Shown: one piece after another, positions 1 through 8,038 of the stretch
Layout: every line of letters begins with the position of its first letter
Position numbering within the stretch: position 1 is the first letter of the stretch
Position numbers and translations under genes: made by a program
Notes under the pieces: generated by a model
The model's input: only the letters and a program-made list of their open reading frames with translations
What the model was told of the DNA's origin: nothing
Databases searched by the model: none
Source: DATLLN01 sp963809205
GTDB lineage: Bacteria > Actinomycetota > Thermoleophilia > Gaiellales > JAICJC01
DNA: 64,000 nt
Reading direction: 5' to 3'
Assembly (NCBI GenBank): GCA_963809205.1
Contig: CAWEIS010000010.1
Coordinates: 310,001-374,000, forward strand

Positions 1-901
1 GGCCGGACAGGCCCGGGACGGCCAGCGCCCAGATGCCGAGCACCGCGGCCGGGATGCCCAGCAGCCCGAGCGCGATCCGCCGGCCGTACGGCGCGGCCGC
101 ATAGGCCACGGCGACGATCACGGTGAACCCCGCGGTGACGTCGATGCCGCGGCCGAACTCGCGGCCGAAGCGGGTGGCGTCGAGCGCCGAGGCGACCGGC
201 CCGCGGTGGTCGAACGCCTCCCAGAACGAGACGCCGGCGACGTCGGCGCCCTGGATCGTCAGGGCGACCCAACCTCCGGCCAGCGTCAGTACGGCCGACG
301 CGGCGAGCACCTGGTTGGCGCGGTGCCGCTCGCGGAGCGACATCATTGGCCGGGCCTCGGCGGGCTCGGACTCCAGCACCGGCGCGAACACCAGCACGCG
401 GTAGACGACCCCGCCGATCAGCACGAGCAACCCGGCGAAGTAGGCGGTGCGGGCCAGCAGGTACTTCCAATCCTGGTCGCTGCCCGAGAACGACGCGGCC
501 TGCGGCGGCGGCCGCCCGGTTCCGACGCCGAACGCGAACACGCCGCTCTCCAGGTGGCCGTCGGTCGCCACGATCTCCCAGCGCACGGTGTAGTCGCCCT
601 TCGGGAGATCGGCCTGGAGCGGGATGACCAGCGTCTTGACGTCGGTCTGCGAGGTATGGGCCGCGCCGTCGGTGACCTTCTCGCCGTTCGAGTCGATCAC
701 CTGCGAGCCGCCGGCGACCGGCCGCACCTCCTGGTCGAACTTGACGAGCACCGACGCCGGCGCCTTCCTGACGACGTCGCCGACGGTCGGCGACGTCGAC
801 AGCAGGGTGGCGTGGGCCCACGCAGCCGCGGGGAATGCCGCCCCCGCGGCGAGCGTGAGCCCGACCGCCGTGACCCGGATCAGGTTCGTGGCTTCCTCCA
901 T
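1..901 (-). CDS. CopC-CopD fusion copper-resistance protein (3' part cut by window start)
   Basis: Reading leftward from an ATG at 901, the protein has an N-terminal signal segment ending WAHA. It continues into a CopC beta-barrel (HATLLSTSPTVGD..., KFDQEVRP, TVRWEIVATDGHLESG), where the first mature His is the usual Cu(II) ligand. After about residue 140 come hydrophobic segments (YLLARTAYFAGLLVLIGGVVY) typical of CopD. The frame is still open at base 1, so the CopD part is incomplete. The start overlaps the stop of the upstream ycnI-like gene by 22 nt, indicating translational coupling. CopC-CopD fusions handle periplasmic copper and import it; the role here is inferred from family and neighbours. 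Confidence 0.85.
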   Translation of the reverse strand, partial: MEEATNLIRVTAVGLTLAAGAAFPAAAWAHATLLSTSPTVGDVVRKAPASVLVKFDQEVRPVAGGSQVIDSNGEKVTDGAAHTSQTDVKTLVIPLQADLPKGDYTVRWEIVATDGHLESGVFAFGVGTGRPPPQAASFSGSDQDWKYLLARTAYFAGLLVLIGGVVYRVLVFAPVLESEPAEARPMMSLRERHRANQVLAASAVLTLAGGWVALTIQGADVAGVSFWEAFDHRGPVASALDATRFGREFGRGIDVTAGFTVIVAVAYAAAPYGRRIALGLLGIPAAVLGIWALAVPGLSG

Positions 902-1431
902 GCGAGGAGCGCCACGGCCAGGGCGGCGACGGCCACCACCAGCGCGATCGCCGCCAGCCCGCGGCTGACGTCGTCCGACGAGGACGACGAGCCGCTCTCG
1001 GCCGCGTCGCCGACGTGGATCACCGCGGTGTCCTCCCATGTCTTCGTCGAGCCGTCGGCGAACGTCTGCACTGCGACCATCCGCAGGTCGCCGACCGAGT
1101 CCGGCACCGACCCGGAGAACTGGAACAGGCCAACCTGCTCCGACGGGATGTTCCCGCCCTGCCATGACAGCGCGGTCGCGCGGCCGCTCTGGTCGCGCAC
1201 GACCTCGCCCGTGAAGCCCGGCGCGGGCGAGATGCCCTCGATGGCGAGCTGCTCCGGAATCGTGATCCGGAGTCCGGTCATCGCCTGCTCGCCCTCGACT
1301 GGCGCCGTGATCGTGAACAGCCCCGCGCCTCCCGGCGCGATCTCGTCAGGGGTGATCTCGACATGAGCGAACGCGCTGGCGGGGAACGCCAGCACCAGGG
1401 CCGCGATCGCGGCCGCAATGGACTTCTTCAC
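880..1431 (-). CDS. YcnI/DUF1775 copper-associated secreted protein
   Basis: The protein has an N-terminal signal peptide (KKSIAAAIAALVLAFPASAFA) followed directly by HVEITPDEIAPG. That N-terminal His is the copper-binding hallmark of YcnI/DUF1775 domains. The domain runs to about residue 145. A Ser-rich linker (SGSSSSSDD) and one C-terminal TM helix with an RKPRT tail follow. A GTG exists at 1443, but the GTG at 1431 is preferred because GGAGG lies 5 nt upstream of it. The gene sits between a small membrane protein and CopC-CopD on the same strand, which is the usual actinobacterial arrangement. It probably binds or chaperones extracytoplasmic copper. Confidence 0.87.
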   Translation of the reverse strand: MKKSIAAAIAALVLAFPASAFAHVEITPDEIAPGGAGLFTITAPVEGEQAMTGLRITIPEQLAIEGISPAPGFTGEVVRDQSGRATALSWQGGNIPSEQVGLFQFSGSVPDSVGDLRMVAVQTFADGSTKTWEDTAVIHVGDAAESGSSSSSDDVSRGLAAIALVVAVAALAVALLAWRKPRT

Positions 1432-1472
1432 GTGCACCTCCACGGTCCACCATGATGACTACGAACAGGTCG

Positions 1473-1979
1473 TCAGCACGGTTCGGGCGGCGGCGCCCTG
1501 CCGCGCACCTGCGTGGGCACGAGGCGGACATGAGGCCGCCGCGGCGGAGGCGACGCACGGTTGCCGCGATCCTCGGAGGGAGCGTCGCCGGAGCCGGTCA
1601 GGCGAGCCGCGGCGGTGCGCTCCAGCCCGCGGACGAGCACGGCCGCCGCGAGCGCCAGCAGGGTATGCAGCGCGAGGCTCCCGGTCTCGCCGGTGTGCGC
1701 CGGTGCCCCGGCCGCCAACAGCAGCCAGTGGCTGGCCAGCTCGGCCGCGATCAGGCCCGACGCGAGCACCGCCACCGGCGCCTGGGCCAGCGGCTCGGCG
1801 GAGCGCGTCAGCGACCGCCATCCGCCGGCGACCGCCGCCGTGGCGACGATTGCTCCGGCGAGGGCCGCGGCCAGCCAGGCCGGCTGAGAGGCCGCGCCTG
1901 TTCCCCCGTGGGACACCGCCGCCACCAGCGTGCCGAGGCCGGCAAGCCCGATCAGGCGGAACAGTGACGGTTTCTGCAC
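1473..1979 (-). CDS. Small multi-pass membrane protein of the copper locus
   Basis: This 168-residue hydrophobic protein starts at a GTG. Four likely TM helices can be seen (LIGLAGLGTLVAAV, LAAALAGAIVATAAVAG, VAVLASGLIAAELASHWLLLAAG, LHTLLALAAAVLV), followed by a Pro/Arg-rich cytoplasmic tail. No family motif is recognised. It lies 41 nt upstream of the YcnI-like gene in the same direction and is probably the first gene of the copper operon. Its function is unknown. Association with copper trafficking is inferred only from position. Confidence 0.6.
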   Translation of the reverse strand: MQKPSLFRLIGLAGLGTLVAAVSHGGTGAASQPAWLAAALAGAIVATAAVAGGWRSLTRSAEPLAQAPVAVLASGLIAAELASHWLLLAAGAPAHTGETGSLALHTLLALAAAVLVRGLERTAAARLTGSGDAPSEDRGNRASPPPRRPHVRLVPTQVRGRAPPPEPC

Positions 1980-2034
1980 GCTTCGAGTATGCCACCGAAC
2001 GGGGCGGTTGCGACCCGCCGCTGTTGGCCGGCGG

Positions 2035-3435
2035 TCAGGCCACGAGCGGCAGCTTCGCGTAGCTCGACGCGTTCGGGATCACGTCGGCCGGGTCGGTGCC
2101 CATCCAGTCCTCGAGCAGCGACGTGTAGATCTGGCGGTAGTCCGCCGGCACCTTCAGGTTGCCCCACTGGTCGAGGTCCTGATCGCGGATGCCGGGGAAC
2201 TCGGAGGCGATGCCCGGGTTGACACCGGTGCCGATCGCCATCGCCAGTCCGCCGGCGCCGTGGTCGGTGCCGCCGCCGCCGGAGTCGTTGTCCTCGACCC
2301 GGCGCCCGAACTCGCTCCAGACCAGCGTGATCACCCGGTCGGCGATCCCGCGGGCCTCGAGGTCGGCCTGGAACGCGGCCAGGCCGCGCGACAGCTTGGT
2401 CAGGTTGTCGCCCTGCCGCGTCTTCTGCGAGTCGTGGAAGTCCCAGCCGTCGTCGAACGACATGCATGCCACGCGGATGCCGACGCCCGACGAGATCAGC
2501 CAGGCCAGCATCGAGAGCCGCCGCTCGAACCAGCTGGGGTCGGTCGTGTCGTACCCCCGGCCGGACGGCGGCAGGGTGACGTCCGGCAGCCCGGACAGCG
2601 TGTTGGCGATCGAGACGGCGCCGCCCACGGCGTGGTCGGCCGCCTCCATGCCCGGGCTCGCGGCGGTGCGCTGAGACAGCGAGTCGAGCGTGTCGACCAT
2701 CAGCGACGGGTCGGCCCAGACGTTGCCCAGCGAGAACTGCGCGTCATCGACGCTGGTCAGCACTGCCACCGGGTTGTCGTCGCTCTTCAGCGAGCCGTCC
2801 AGCGACCAGTCCACCGACAGCGCCTGCAGCGGGTTGTCGGCGACGCCGTTCTGGTCGATCCACCGGCCCAGCCAGCCGGTGGCCGGATCGGGATCGAGCT
2901 CGCCCGCCTGCCAGAAGGCGCGGGAGTGGAAGTGCGACAGGTCGGGTGGCTGGTAGTCGACCGCCGGCATCACGGCCATCTTGCCCGCGTCGTACAGCTG
3001 CTTGAAGCCGGTCGCGGCCGGGTTCCAGGCGAAGTCCGGGCTGGTGGCGGGGCCGCCCAGCGGCAGGCAGGCGGCCGGATCGAGCTTGATGTGCGGGCGC
3101 TTCGTCTGGTACGCCGAGTAGTTGACGCCGGTGATCGGCACCAGCGTGTTGAGGCCGTCGTTGCCACCGTCCAGGAAGATCGAGACGATGATCGGATCGG
3201 TGGACGGCGTGGCGGCGCTGGCCGCGGCCGCCTCCCAGATGCTGCTCCACGACAGCGCCTGCGCGCCGTACACGGTGACGAAGCCGATCGCGCCGTTGCG
3301 CAGGAAGTCGCGCCGCGACAGGCCCGCCGTCGCGCCCTCGAGCACCGCCCGTGGCAGGGGCACGCGCTCGCCCTGGCGGCGCAGCATCGTGCGCCGGTGG
3401 GAGGTCATCCAGTCGTTGCAGCCGCAGTCGCTCAT
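2035..3435 (-). CDS. DUF1501 family Tat-exported protein
   Basis: The 466-residue protein has a twin-arginine export signal (LSRRDFLRNGAIGFVTVYG) near residue 40. The DUF1501 core follows: IIVSIFLDGGNDGLNTLVP, later LVWSEFGRRVEDN and GGTDHGAGGLAMAIG. These metal-ligand-like D/H residues resemble the alkaline phosphatase/sulfatase fold. The gene follows a DUF1800 gene by 13 nt on the same strand, a pairing found in many bacteria. The two are thought to act together outside the membrane, but the substrate is unknown. Start choice: ATG 3435, with the Cys-rich leader (SDCGCNDW) upstream of the Tat motif. Confidence 0.9.
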   Translation of the reverse strand: MSDCGCNDWMTSHRRTMLRRQGERVPLPRAVLEGATAGLSRRDFLRNGAIGFVTVYGAQALSWSSIWEAAAASAATPSTDPIIVSIFLDGGNDGLNTLVPITGVNYSAYQTKRPHIKLDPAACLPLGGPATSPDFAWNPAATGFKQLYDAGKMAVMPAVDYQPPDLSHFHSRAFWQAGELDPDPATGWLGRWIDQNGVADNPLQALSVDWSLDGSLKSDDNPVAVLTSVDDAQFSLGNVWADPSLMVDTLDSLSQRTAASPGMEAADHAVGGAVSIANTLSGLPDVTLPPSGRGYDTTDPSWFERRLSMLAWLISSGVGIRVACMSFDDGWDFHDSQKTRQGDNLTKLSRGLAAFQADLEARGIADRVITLVWSEFGRRVEDNDSGGGGTDHGAGGLAMAIGTGVNPGIASEFPGIRDQDLDQWGNLKVPADYRQIYTSLLEDWMGTDPADVIPNASSYAKLPLVA

Positions 3436-3448
3436 GTGATCTCCCTGG

Positions 3449-4849
3449 TCAGTGCAGCAGCCCGTCCGGGCCGGCCATCAGCAGCCCGCGCAGCGCCTTC
3501 TGTCGCTCGGTGCGGTCGTGCAGGTCGAGCGGCGCGTGCCGGGTCTCGTAGGTGGTGGCGTAGTCGAGCAGCTTCGTGCGCGAGTCGAGGGACACCCACG
3601 GGCCGCCGAGCACGGCGATCGCGTCGGTCACGGCCTGGGTGGGCGTCTGCGTGCCCGGATCCGGCGGCTGATATCCGAGCAGGTAGTCGGCCGCCGTCCA
3701 GTAGGCGCGCACCGTGTTCGTGTTCAGGAAGCCCGGTCCCTGCTTCCAGCCGGACACGTTGGGCGGGTAGAACGGCACCTGGCCCATTCCCTCGAGGATC
3801 CACGACCAGCTGTTCTGGGTGATGAACTGGCCCTGCGCGCGCAGGCCGGCGGCGATGAACACGATCGGCGGCTTGACGAGGTCGGGCGCGTCGAGGTTCT
3901 CCCACATCTTGGGATGACGGAGGATGACGCCGAGCACCGGGCCGAGCATGTGACCGGACGCCTTGTAGTTGTTCACCATCATCTGCATGGCGTCCTCGGG
4001 CGGCGGCACCGCGTGGAAGTAGTTCCACAGCGAGTAGCACAGGTACGGCGCGTGGTTCGGGTGGTGGACGACCAGCGAGCAGACGTCCTGCCAGTTGTAG
4101 TTGCCGGTGTGGCCGAAGATCGTCTTCTGGCCGGCATCGTGCGCCCAGCTGAGCGTTGAGTAGTACGTCGGGTTCTCGCGCTCGGCGAGCGTGCCGTTCG
4201 CCGCCTTGTTCCAGTCGTACCGCCAGCCGGTGAGCGCGCGGGCGGCCTCGTGGATGTCGTTCTGCGTGTACATGTTCGCGGTCGTCCAGAGACCGTAGGT
4301 CGCGTCCTCCAGCCCGGGGTCGTTGCCCAGACAGAAGAGCTCCATGACCTCGCGCGCGTAGTTCTCGTTGGGCTCGCCGCTGGTCGAGTCGGCGCCGTTC
4401 AGCCACAGCAGCATCGCCGGGTCGTGGGTGATCTCCTGGAGCAGCGTCGCGAAGTTGCCCAGCGCGTAGCTGCGGAGCAGCCGGTTCTGGCGGAGCATGT
4501 GGCGCGTGTTGCCCACGCCGGAGTTGCTCGTCGCGAACAGGTCGTGCAGGTTGAGCGTCATCCGCTCGACCAGCTGGTTGCGCGACCGCACCATCCGGTC
4601 GAGCCACCACAGGCAGTCGTGGCCCCACTCGTCAAGTGGCGCGATCGGCTGATTGTTGACCTTCGGTGCCGAGCCGACCAGCACGTTCGTCCGGAACGGC
4701 GTCAGCAGCTCCTGCACCGAGTGGCCGAGGCCCTTGTGGACGTAGTGGTCGAGGTGCGCGCGGTTGCCGAAGAATCCGGCACGCCACAACAGCCGCTTGA
4801 AGTGCGGTCGCGTCTGGACGCTGGGTACCTTGGGGTACTGCAGGGTCAT
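3449..4849 (-). CDS. DUF1800 family protein
   Basis: The 466-residue protein matches the DUF1800 pattern: HFKRLLWRAGFFGNRA at the N-terminus, then MTLNLHDLFATSN, EITHDPAMLLWLNGADS, NENYAREVMELFCLG, ARALTGWRYD and the C-terminal PPNVSGWKQGPGFLNTNT. No signal peptide is evident, so export may depend on the Tat-carrying DUF1501 partner encoded 13 nt downstream; that is inference. The pair is common in soil bacteria, and its biochemical role has not been defined. ATG start at 4849. Confidence 0.9.
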   Translation of the reverse strand: MTLQYPKVPSVQTRPHFKRLLWRAGFFGNRAHLDHYVHKGLGHSVQELLTPFRTNVLVGSAPKVNNQPIAPLDEWGHDCLWWLDRMVRSRNQLVERMTLNLHDLFATSNSGVGNTRHMLRQNRLLRSYALGNFATLLQEITHDPAMLLWLNGADSTSGEPNENYAREVMELFCLGNDPGLEDATYGLWTTANMYTQNDIHEAARALTGWRYDWNKAANGTLAERENPTYYSTLSWAHDAGQKTIFGHTGNYNWQDVCSLVVHHPNHAPYLCYSLWNYFHAVPPPEDAMQMMVNNYKASGHMLGPVLGVILRHPKMWENLDAPDLVKPPIVFIAAGLRAQGQFITQNSWSWILEGMGQVPFYPPNVSGWKQGPGFLNTNTVRAYWTAADYLLGYQPPDPGTQTPTQAVTDAIAVLGGPWVSLDSRTKLLDYATTYETRHAPLDLHDRTERQKALRGLLMAGPDGLLH

Positions 4850-4958
4850 CGCCGAGACCTCCGTTTCTGCGCAGCCCGCCTGTAGTCAGCGCGGGTCGAC
4901 CCGGTCTCAGGGTGCCGCCGGCGGCGGGCGGCTGCCTCCACCGTTCGGGGGGTTCCGG

Positions 4959-5876
4959 TCAGCCGTTCACCAGGCCCGACGTGTCGACGACCTCGAGGTC
5001 GTCGCCGGTGATCCGGTTCAGCGTGCGCAGGTCGTCGTCGTCGAAGATGCTGCTGGAGTAGCCGCTGACGTACCAGGCGGAGCCGTTGTCAGCCAGGATC
5101 ATGCCGTAGGTCTTGAGCGTCTGGCCGATCACGCGAGCCTGCGGCGACAGCTGCGAGAGGTCGAACGATGCCTTCAGGCGCACGCGCATGCCCATCGGCG
5201 GCAGCGACGCGCAGCTGCCCGATCCGGCGTCGTGCCGGGCCGGGTAGAGGTGGCCGGCGCACGTGTGCGGCACGGTGAAGCGCAGCGCGTGATCGATCAC
5301 TCCCGCGTTCACCTCGGAGCCGCGGACGAGCCCCGGCAGGATCGGCAGGCCGGCCGCGTCGGCGCTCGTCCAGCCGTCGGGGCGCAGAGCGTCGGAGCGC
5401 ATGTCCCAGATCGCACCCGATCCCGCATGCCAGCCCGTCGACGTGTGCTTCGCGGCAAACAGCTCGTAGAGCCGGCAGTGATCCTTGTCGACCAGGATCA
5501 TGTGCCGGTCGGAGCCGGCCTCGATCCTGGGCTTCGCCGGGATCGGATAGGGTCCGGCGTTGGACTCGCGCGGCCACGTGAAGCTGACCTTCACCTTCTT
5601 CTGGGCGCCGGGGACGATGGTGATCGGGATGCCGTAGCCGGCGTACGAGCCGAAGTCGGGATGCATCCCGGTGTTGCGGCCGATCGCATCGACCATCGTG
5701 TCCGAGTCGGCGGCGACGGGCAGCCCGTCGACGGGCTTGTTCCACACGTTCGTCGCCGGGAAGACCGGGCAGGCGGGCGCGTTGGCAAGCGGGGCGGCGG
5801 CTGGGCGGGAGACGCCCGCGATCAGCCCAGCGGCGACCACGGCTGCTCCACACGCGACGACCCGAGCGATTCGCAT
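4959..5876 (-). CDS. Secreted protein of unknown function
   Basis: The 305-residue protein has a clear signal peptide (RIARVVACGAAVVAAGLIAGVS...AAA). The mature part starts around ACPVFPATNVWN and contains paired Cys (HTCAGHLYP, GSCASLPPMG). Conserved-looking stretches include HMILVDKDHCRLYELF, IDHALRFTVPHTC and YGMILADNGSAWYVSG. The layout resembles actinobacterial secreted proteins of unknown function, sometimes found near surface or cell-wall enzymes. I do not recognise a catalytic motif. It lies 109 nt upstream of DUF1800 in the same direction and may belong to the same export-related unit. Confidence 0.7.
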   Translation of the reverse strand: MRIARVVACGAAVVAAGLIAGVSRPAAAPLANAPACPVFPATNVWNKPVDGLPVAADSDTMVDAIGRNTGMHPDFGSYAGYGIPITIVPGAQKKVKVSFTWPRESNAGPYPIPAKPRIEAGSDRHMILVDKDHCRLYELFAAKHTSTGWHAGSGAIWDMRSDALRPDGWTSADAAGLPILPGLVRGSEVNAGVIDHALRFTVPHTCAGHLYPARHDAGSGSCASLPPMGMRVRLKASFDLSQLSPQARVIGQTLKTYGMILADNGSAWYVSGYSSSIFDDDDLRTLNRITGDDLEVVDTSGLVNG

Positions 5877-5937
5877 GGGGTTTCATCGGCGCTGACGGAG
5901 GTGCTTTGTCCCCCCGAACGGGTAGGCTTCTCGCGCA

Positions 5938-6252
5938 ATGGCGATGTACGACAACCCACCGATCGCAACACGCAACGACGTTGCCCACGAGGTCGATCCC
6001 GAGCTCCAGGTGGGCGATCGCGTGCGGCTCAAGCGCAATCCGGGAACGATGCCAGGGCACGATGCGCTGGACGGCGCGCTGGGCACCGTGGTGCGGATCG
6101 CCCCCGGCCGCGTGGTGCTGGACATGGATCACGAGTACGTCGCCAGCGGGCTCGTCCAGAAGCAGTTCTACAGCTACCCCGGCGAGCTCGAGCGGATCGA
6201 ACGTGTGGGCCGGATGGGAGCGGTCGACCTGTTCGCAGACGACCAGGAGTAG
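5938..6252 (+). CDS. Small conserved-looking protein with SH3-like barrel pattern
   Basis: This 104-residue protein contains LQVGDRVRLKRN followed by LGTVVRIAPGRVVLDMDHE. The alternating beta pattern resembles SH3-like/KOW folds. Ahead of the ATG lies TAGGCT (5923-5928), which would give an almost leaderless mRNA; a second ATG is at 5944. It is divergent from the secreted-protein gene and precedes lemA by 18 nt. No function can be assigned. Confidence 0.55.
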   Translation: MAMYDNPPIATRNDVAHEVDPELQVGDRVRLKRNPGTMPGHDALDGALGTVVRIAPGRVVLDMDHEYVASGLVQKQFYSYPGELERIERVGRMGAVDLFADDQE

Positions 6253-6270
6253 CTCCGCTACGCTTGAAGC

Positions 6271-6834
6271 GTGCTCGTCGTCTGGATCGTGCTCGCTGTT
6301 GTCGTCATCGTGCTGGTGTGGCTGGTGTTCGCCTACAACCGGCTGGTGCGGCTGCGCAATGAGGCCGAGCAGGGTTACTCGTCGATCGACATCCAGCTCA
6401 AGCGGCGCGCCGACCTGATCCCGAATCTGGTGGAGACGGTCAAGGCGTACGCGACACACGAGCGCGGCGTGTTCGAGGATGTGGCCGCCGCGCGGTCGAA
6501 GATGCTGTCCGCGGGGTCGGTCGGCGAGGCCGCCGGCGCTGAGCGGCAGATGCGCGGCGCCCTGGGCCGGCTGTTCGCCGTGGCCGAGGCGTACCCCGAG
6601 CTGCGGGCCAGCGAGAACTTCCGCGCGCTCCAGGAGGAGCTCTCGGACACCGAGGACAAGATCGCCGCCGCGCGGCGGTACTACAACAACGTCGTCCAGC
6701 GGTACAACACCTCGCAGCAGACGTTCCCGACCAACCTGATGGCGGGAGCGCTCGGGTTCAGACCGCGTGAGTTCTTCGAGCTCGACGACGAGGGTGACCG
6801 CGCGCCGGTCGCCGTCGACCTCTCGAAGCCGTGA
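6271..6834 (+). CDS. lemA: LemA family membrane protein
   Basis: The 187-residue protein has one N-terminal TM helix (VVWIVLAVVVIVLVWLVFAYN) and the LemA signature NEAEQGYSSIDIQLKRRADLIPNLV. A helical bundle follows, with ENFRALQEELSDTEDKIAAARRYYNNVVQRYN. GTG start; TACGCT at 6259-6264 is 6 nt upstream, consistent with a leaderless transcript. The stop overlaps the start of the htpX-like gene by 4 nt (GTGA), so the two are translationally coupled. LemA is commonly found with HtpX-type proteases in membrane stress response. Confidence 0.92.
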   Translation: MLVVWIVLAVVVIVLVWLVFAYNRLVRLRNEAEQGYSSIDIQLKRRADLIPNLVETVKAYATHERGVFEDVAAARSKMLSAGSVGEAAGAERQMRGALGRLFAVAEAYPELRASENFRALQEELSDTEDKIAAARRYYNNVVQRYNTSQQTFPTNLMAGALGFRPREFFELDDEGDRAPVAVDLSKP

Positions 6835-7763
6835 CGCTCCAGGAGCAGATCCGGGCGAACCGGCGGCGCACCGCGGTGGTGTTCCTCGGCTTCGCGGTGC
6901 TGATCCTGGCGTTCGTCGCGATCATCGGCGGCGCGTACAGCCCTGGGCTGGCCGGCGTGCTCGGCATCTTCATGATCGGCTACGGGCTGATCTCGTACTT
7001 CGCGTCCGGCCGGATCATCGCCGCCGTCTCCCACGCGAAGCCGGTCACGAAGCAGGATCAGCCGCGGGTCTACCGGCTGCTCGAGAACGTCGCGATCGCC
7101 GCCGGTCTGCCGCAGACGCCGGATCTCTACCTGATCGACGACAGCTCGCCGAACGCGTTCGCGGCCGGCCGCGACCCGAGGCACGCGTACGTCGCGGTCA
7201 CGTCGGGGCTGCTGGCGCTGATGGACGACCGGGAGCTGGAGGGCGTGCTCGCACACGAGGTGGGCCACATCCGCAACCGCGACGTCAAGCTGATGAGCAT
7301 CGCCGCGGTGCTGGTCGGGGCGATCGCGCTGGCAGCCGACATGCTGATGCGGATCACGATCTTCGGCGGCTCCGACAGCCGCGAGGGCGGCCTCGGGGCG
7401 CTCGGCGTTGCGGTCGGCCTGATCGCCGCCGTGCTGGCGCCGATCGGCGCGGCGCTCCTGCAGATGTCGCTCTCCCGCGGCCGCGAGTATCTGGCCGACG
7501 CGGCCGCCGTGGAGTTCACCGGCGACGCCGAGGGGCTGGCGCTGGCCCTCGCCGCGCTGCGCGACGACCACCAGCCGCTGAAGCACGTGACGCGCGCGAC
7601 GGCGCATCTCTACATCGAGTCGCCGCTGCGTGACCACAAGGGCCTGCGCTCGAGCCTGGGCGGCATGTTCGACACCCACCCGCCGCTCGAGGACCGGATC
7701 GCGACGCTCGAGAAGATCGGCGGCTTCACGCTTCCCGCCGCCGCGCCGGCCCCGCAGGGCTGA
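6831..7763 (+). CDS. htpX: HtpX-type M48 membrane zinc metalloprotease
   Basis: The 310-residue protein has two N-terminal TM helices (VFLGFAVLILAFVAIIGG, GVLGIFMIGYGLISYFA). The zinc motif HEVGH lies at residues 142-146 (LEGVLAHEVGHIRNRDV), followed by two more hydrophobic segments. A third-ligand region is at REYLADAAAVEFTGD. This is the standard HtpX layout for degrading misfolded membrane proteins on the cytoplasmic side. GTG start inside the lemA stop codon shows operon coupling. Confidence 0.92.
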   Translation: MTLQEQIRANRRRTAVVFLGFAVLILAFVAIIGGAYSPGLAGVLGIFMIGYGLISYFASGRIIAAVSHAKPVTKQDQPRVYRLLENVAIAAGLPQTPDLYLIDDSSPNAFAAGRDPRHAYVAVTSGLLALMDDRELEGVLAHEVGHIRNRDVKLMSIAAVLVGAIALAADMLMRITIFGGSDSREGGLGALGVAVGLIAAVLAPIGAALLQMSLSRGREYLADAAAVEFTGDAEGLALALAALRDDHQPLKHVTRATAHLYIESPLRDHKGLRSSLGGMFDTHPPLEDRIATLEKIGGFTLPAAAPAPQG

Positions 7764-7874
7764 GCGGCCGCCGCGAGCCGCCCGCGCCTGGGTGCCGACC
7801 GCCGGCGCCGACCAGTGCCGATTCCGTCAACCGCGTGACGCAGCTGTGCCGACTCGCGCGCGCTGGGCGTTGGC

Positions 7875-7946
7875 CCTGGCACTGTGCCCGGCACCGAGCC
7901 TGGCACGGTGCCCGGCATGGCGCCTGGCACTGTGCCCGGCACCTCT
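7875..7946. repeat. Three tandem copies of a 24-nt palindrome-containing repeat
   Basis: Copies at 7875-7898, 7899-7922 and 7923-7946 share CCTGGCAC(T/G)GTGCCCGGCA and differ mainly in the last 4 nt. Each holds two overlapping small palindromes, GGCAC-N-GTGCC and GTGCC-C-GGCAC. The array lies in the 275-nt gap between the convergent htpX and EAL-HDOD genes. No spacers are present, so it is not a CRISPR. More degenerate GTGCCGA words flank it on the left. Confidence 0.8.
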
Positions 7947-8038
7947 CGGCGGGGCCCCCCGGCGCGTCACGAACCCGCCCGTCGCGGTCACACGACGCGC
8001 GCGGATCACCAACGCCGTGCCGGAGTCGGTACCGGAGC

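Noticed and set aside
1930..3822. 630-residue plus-strand open frame
   Set aside because: Antisense to the clear DUF1501 gene, shadow composition.
7875..7946. Possible CRISPR array
   Set aside because: Repeats are directly tandem with no spacers and only three copies.
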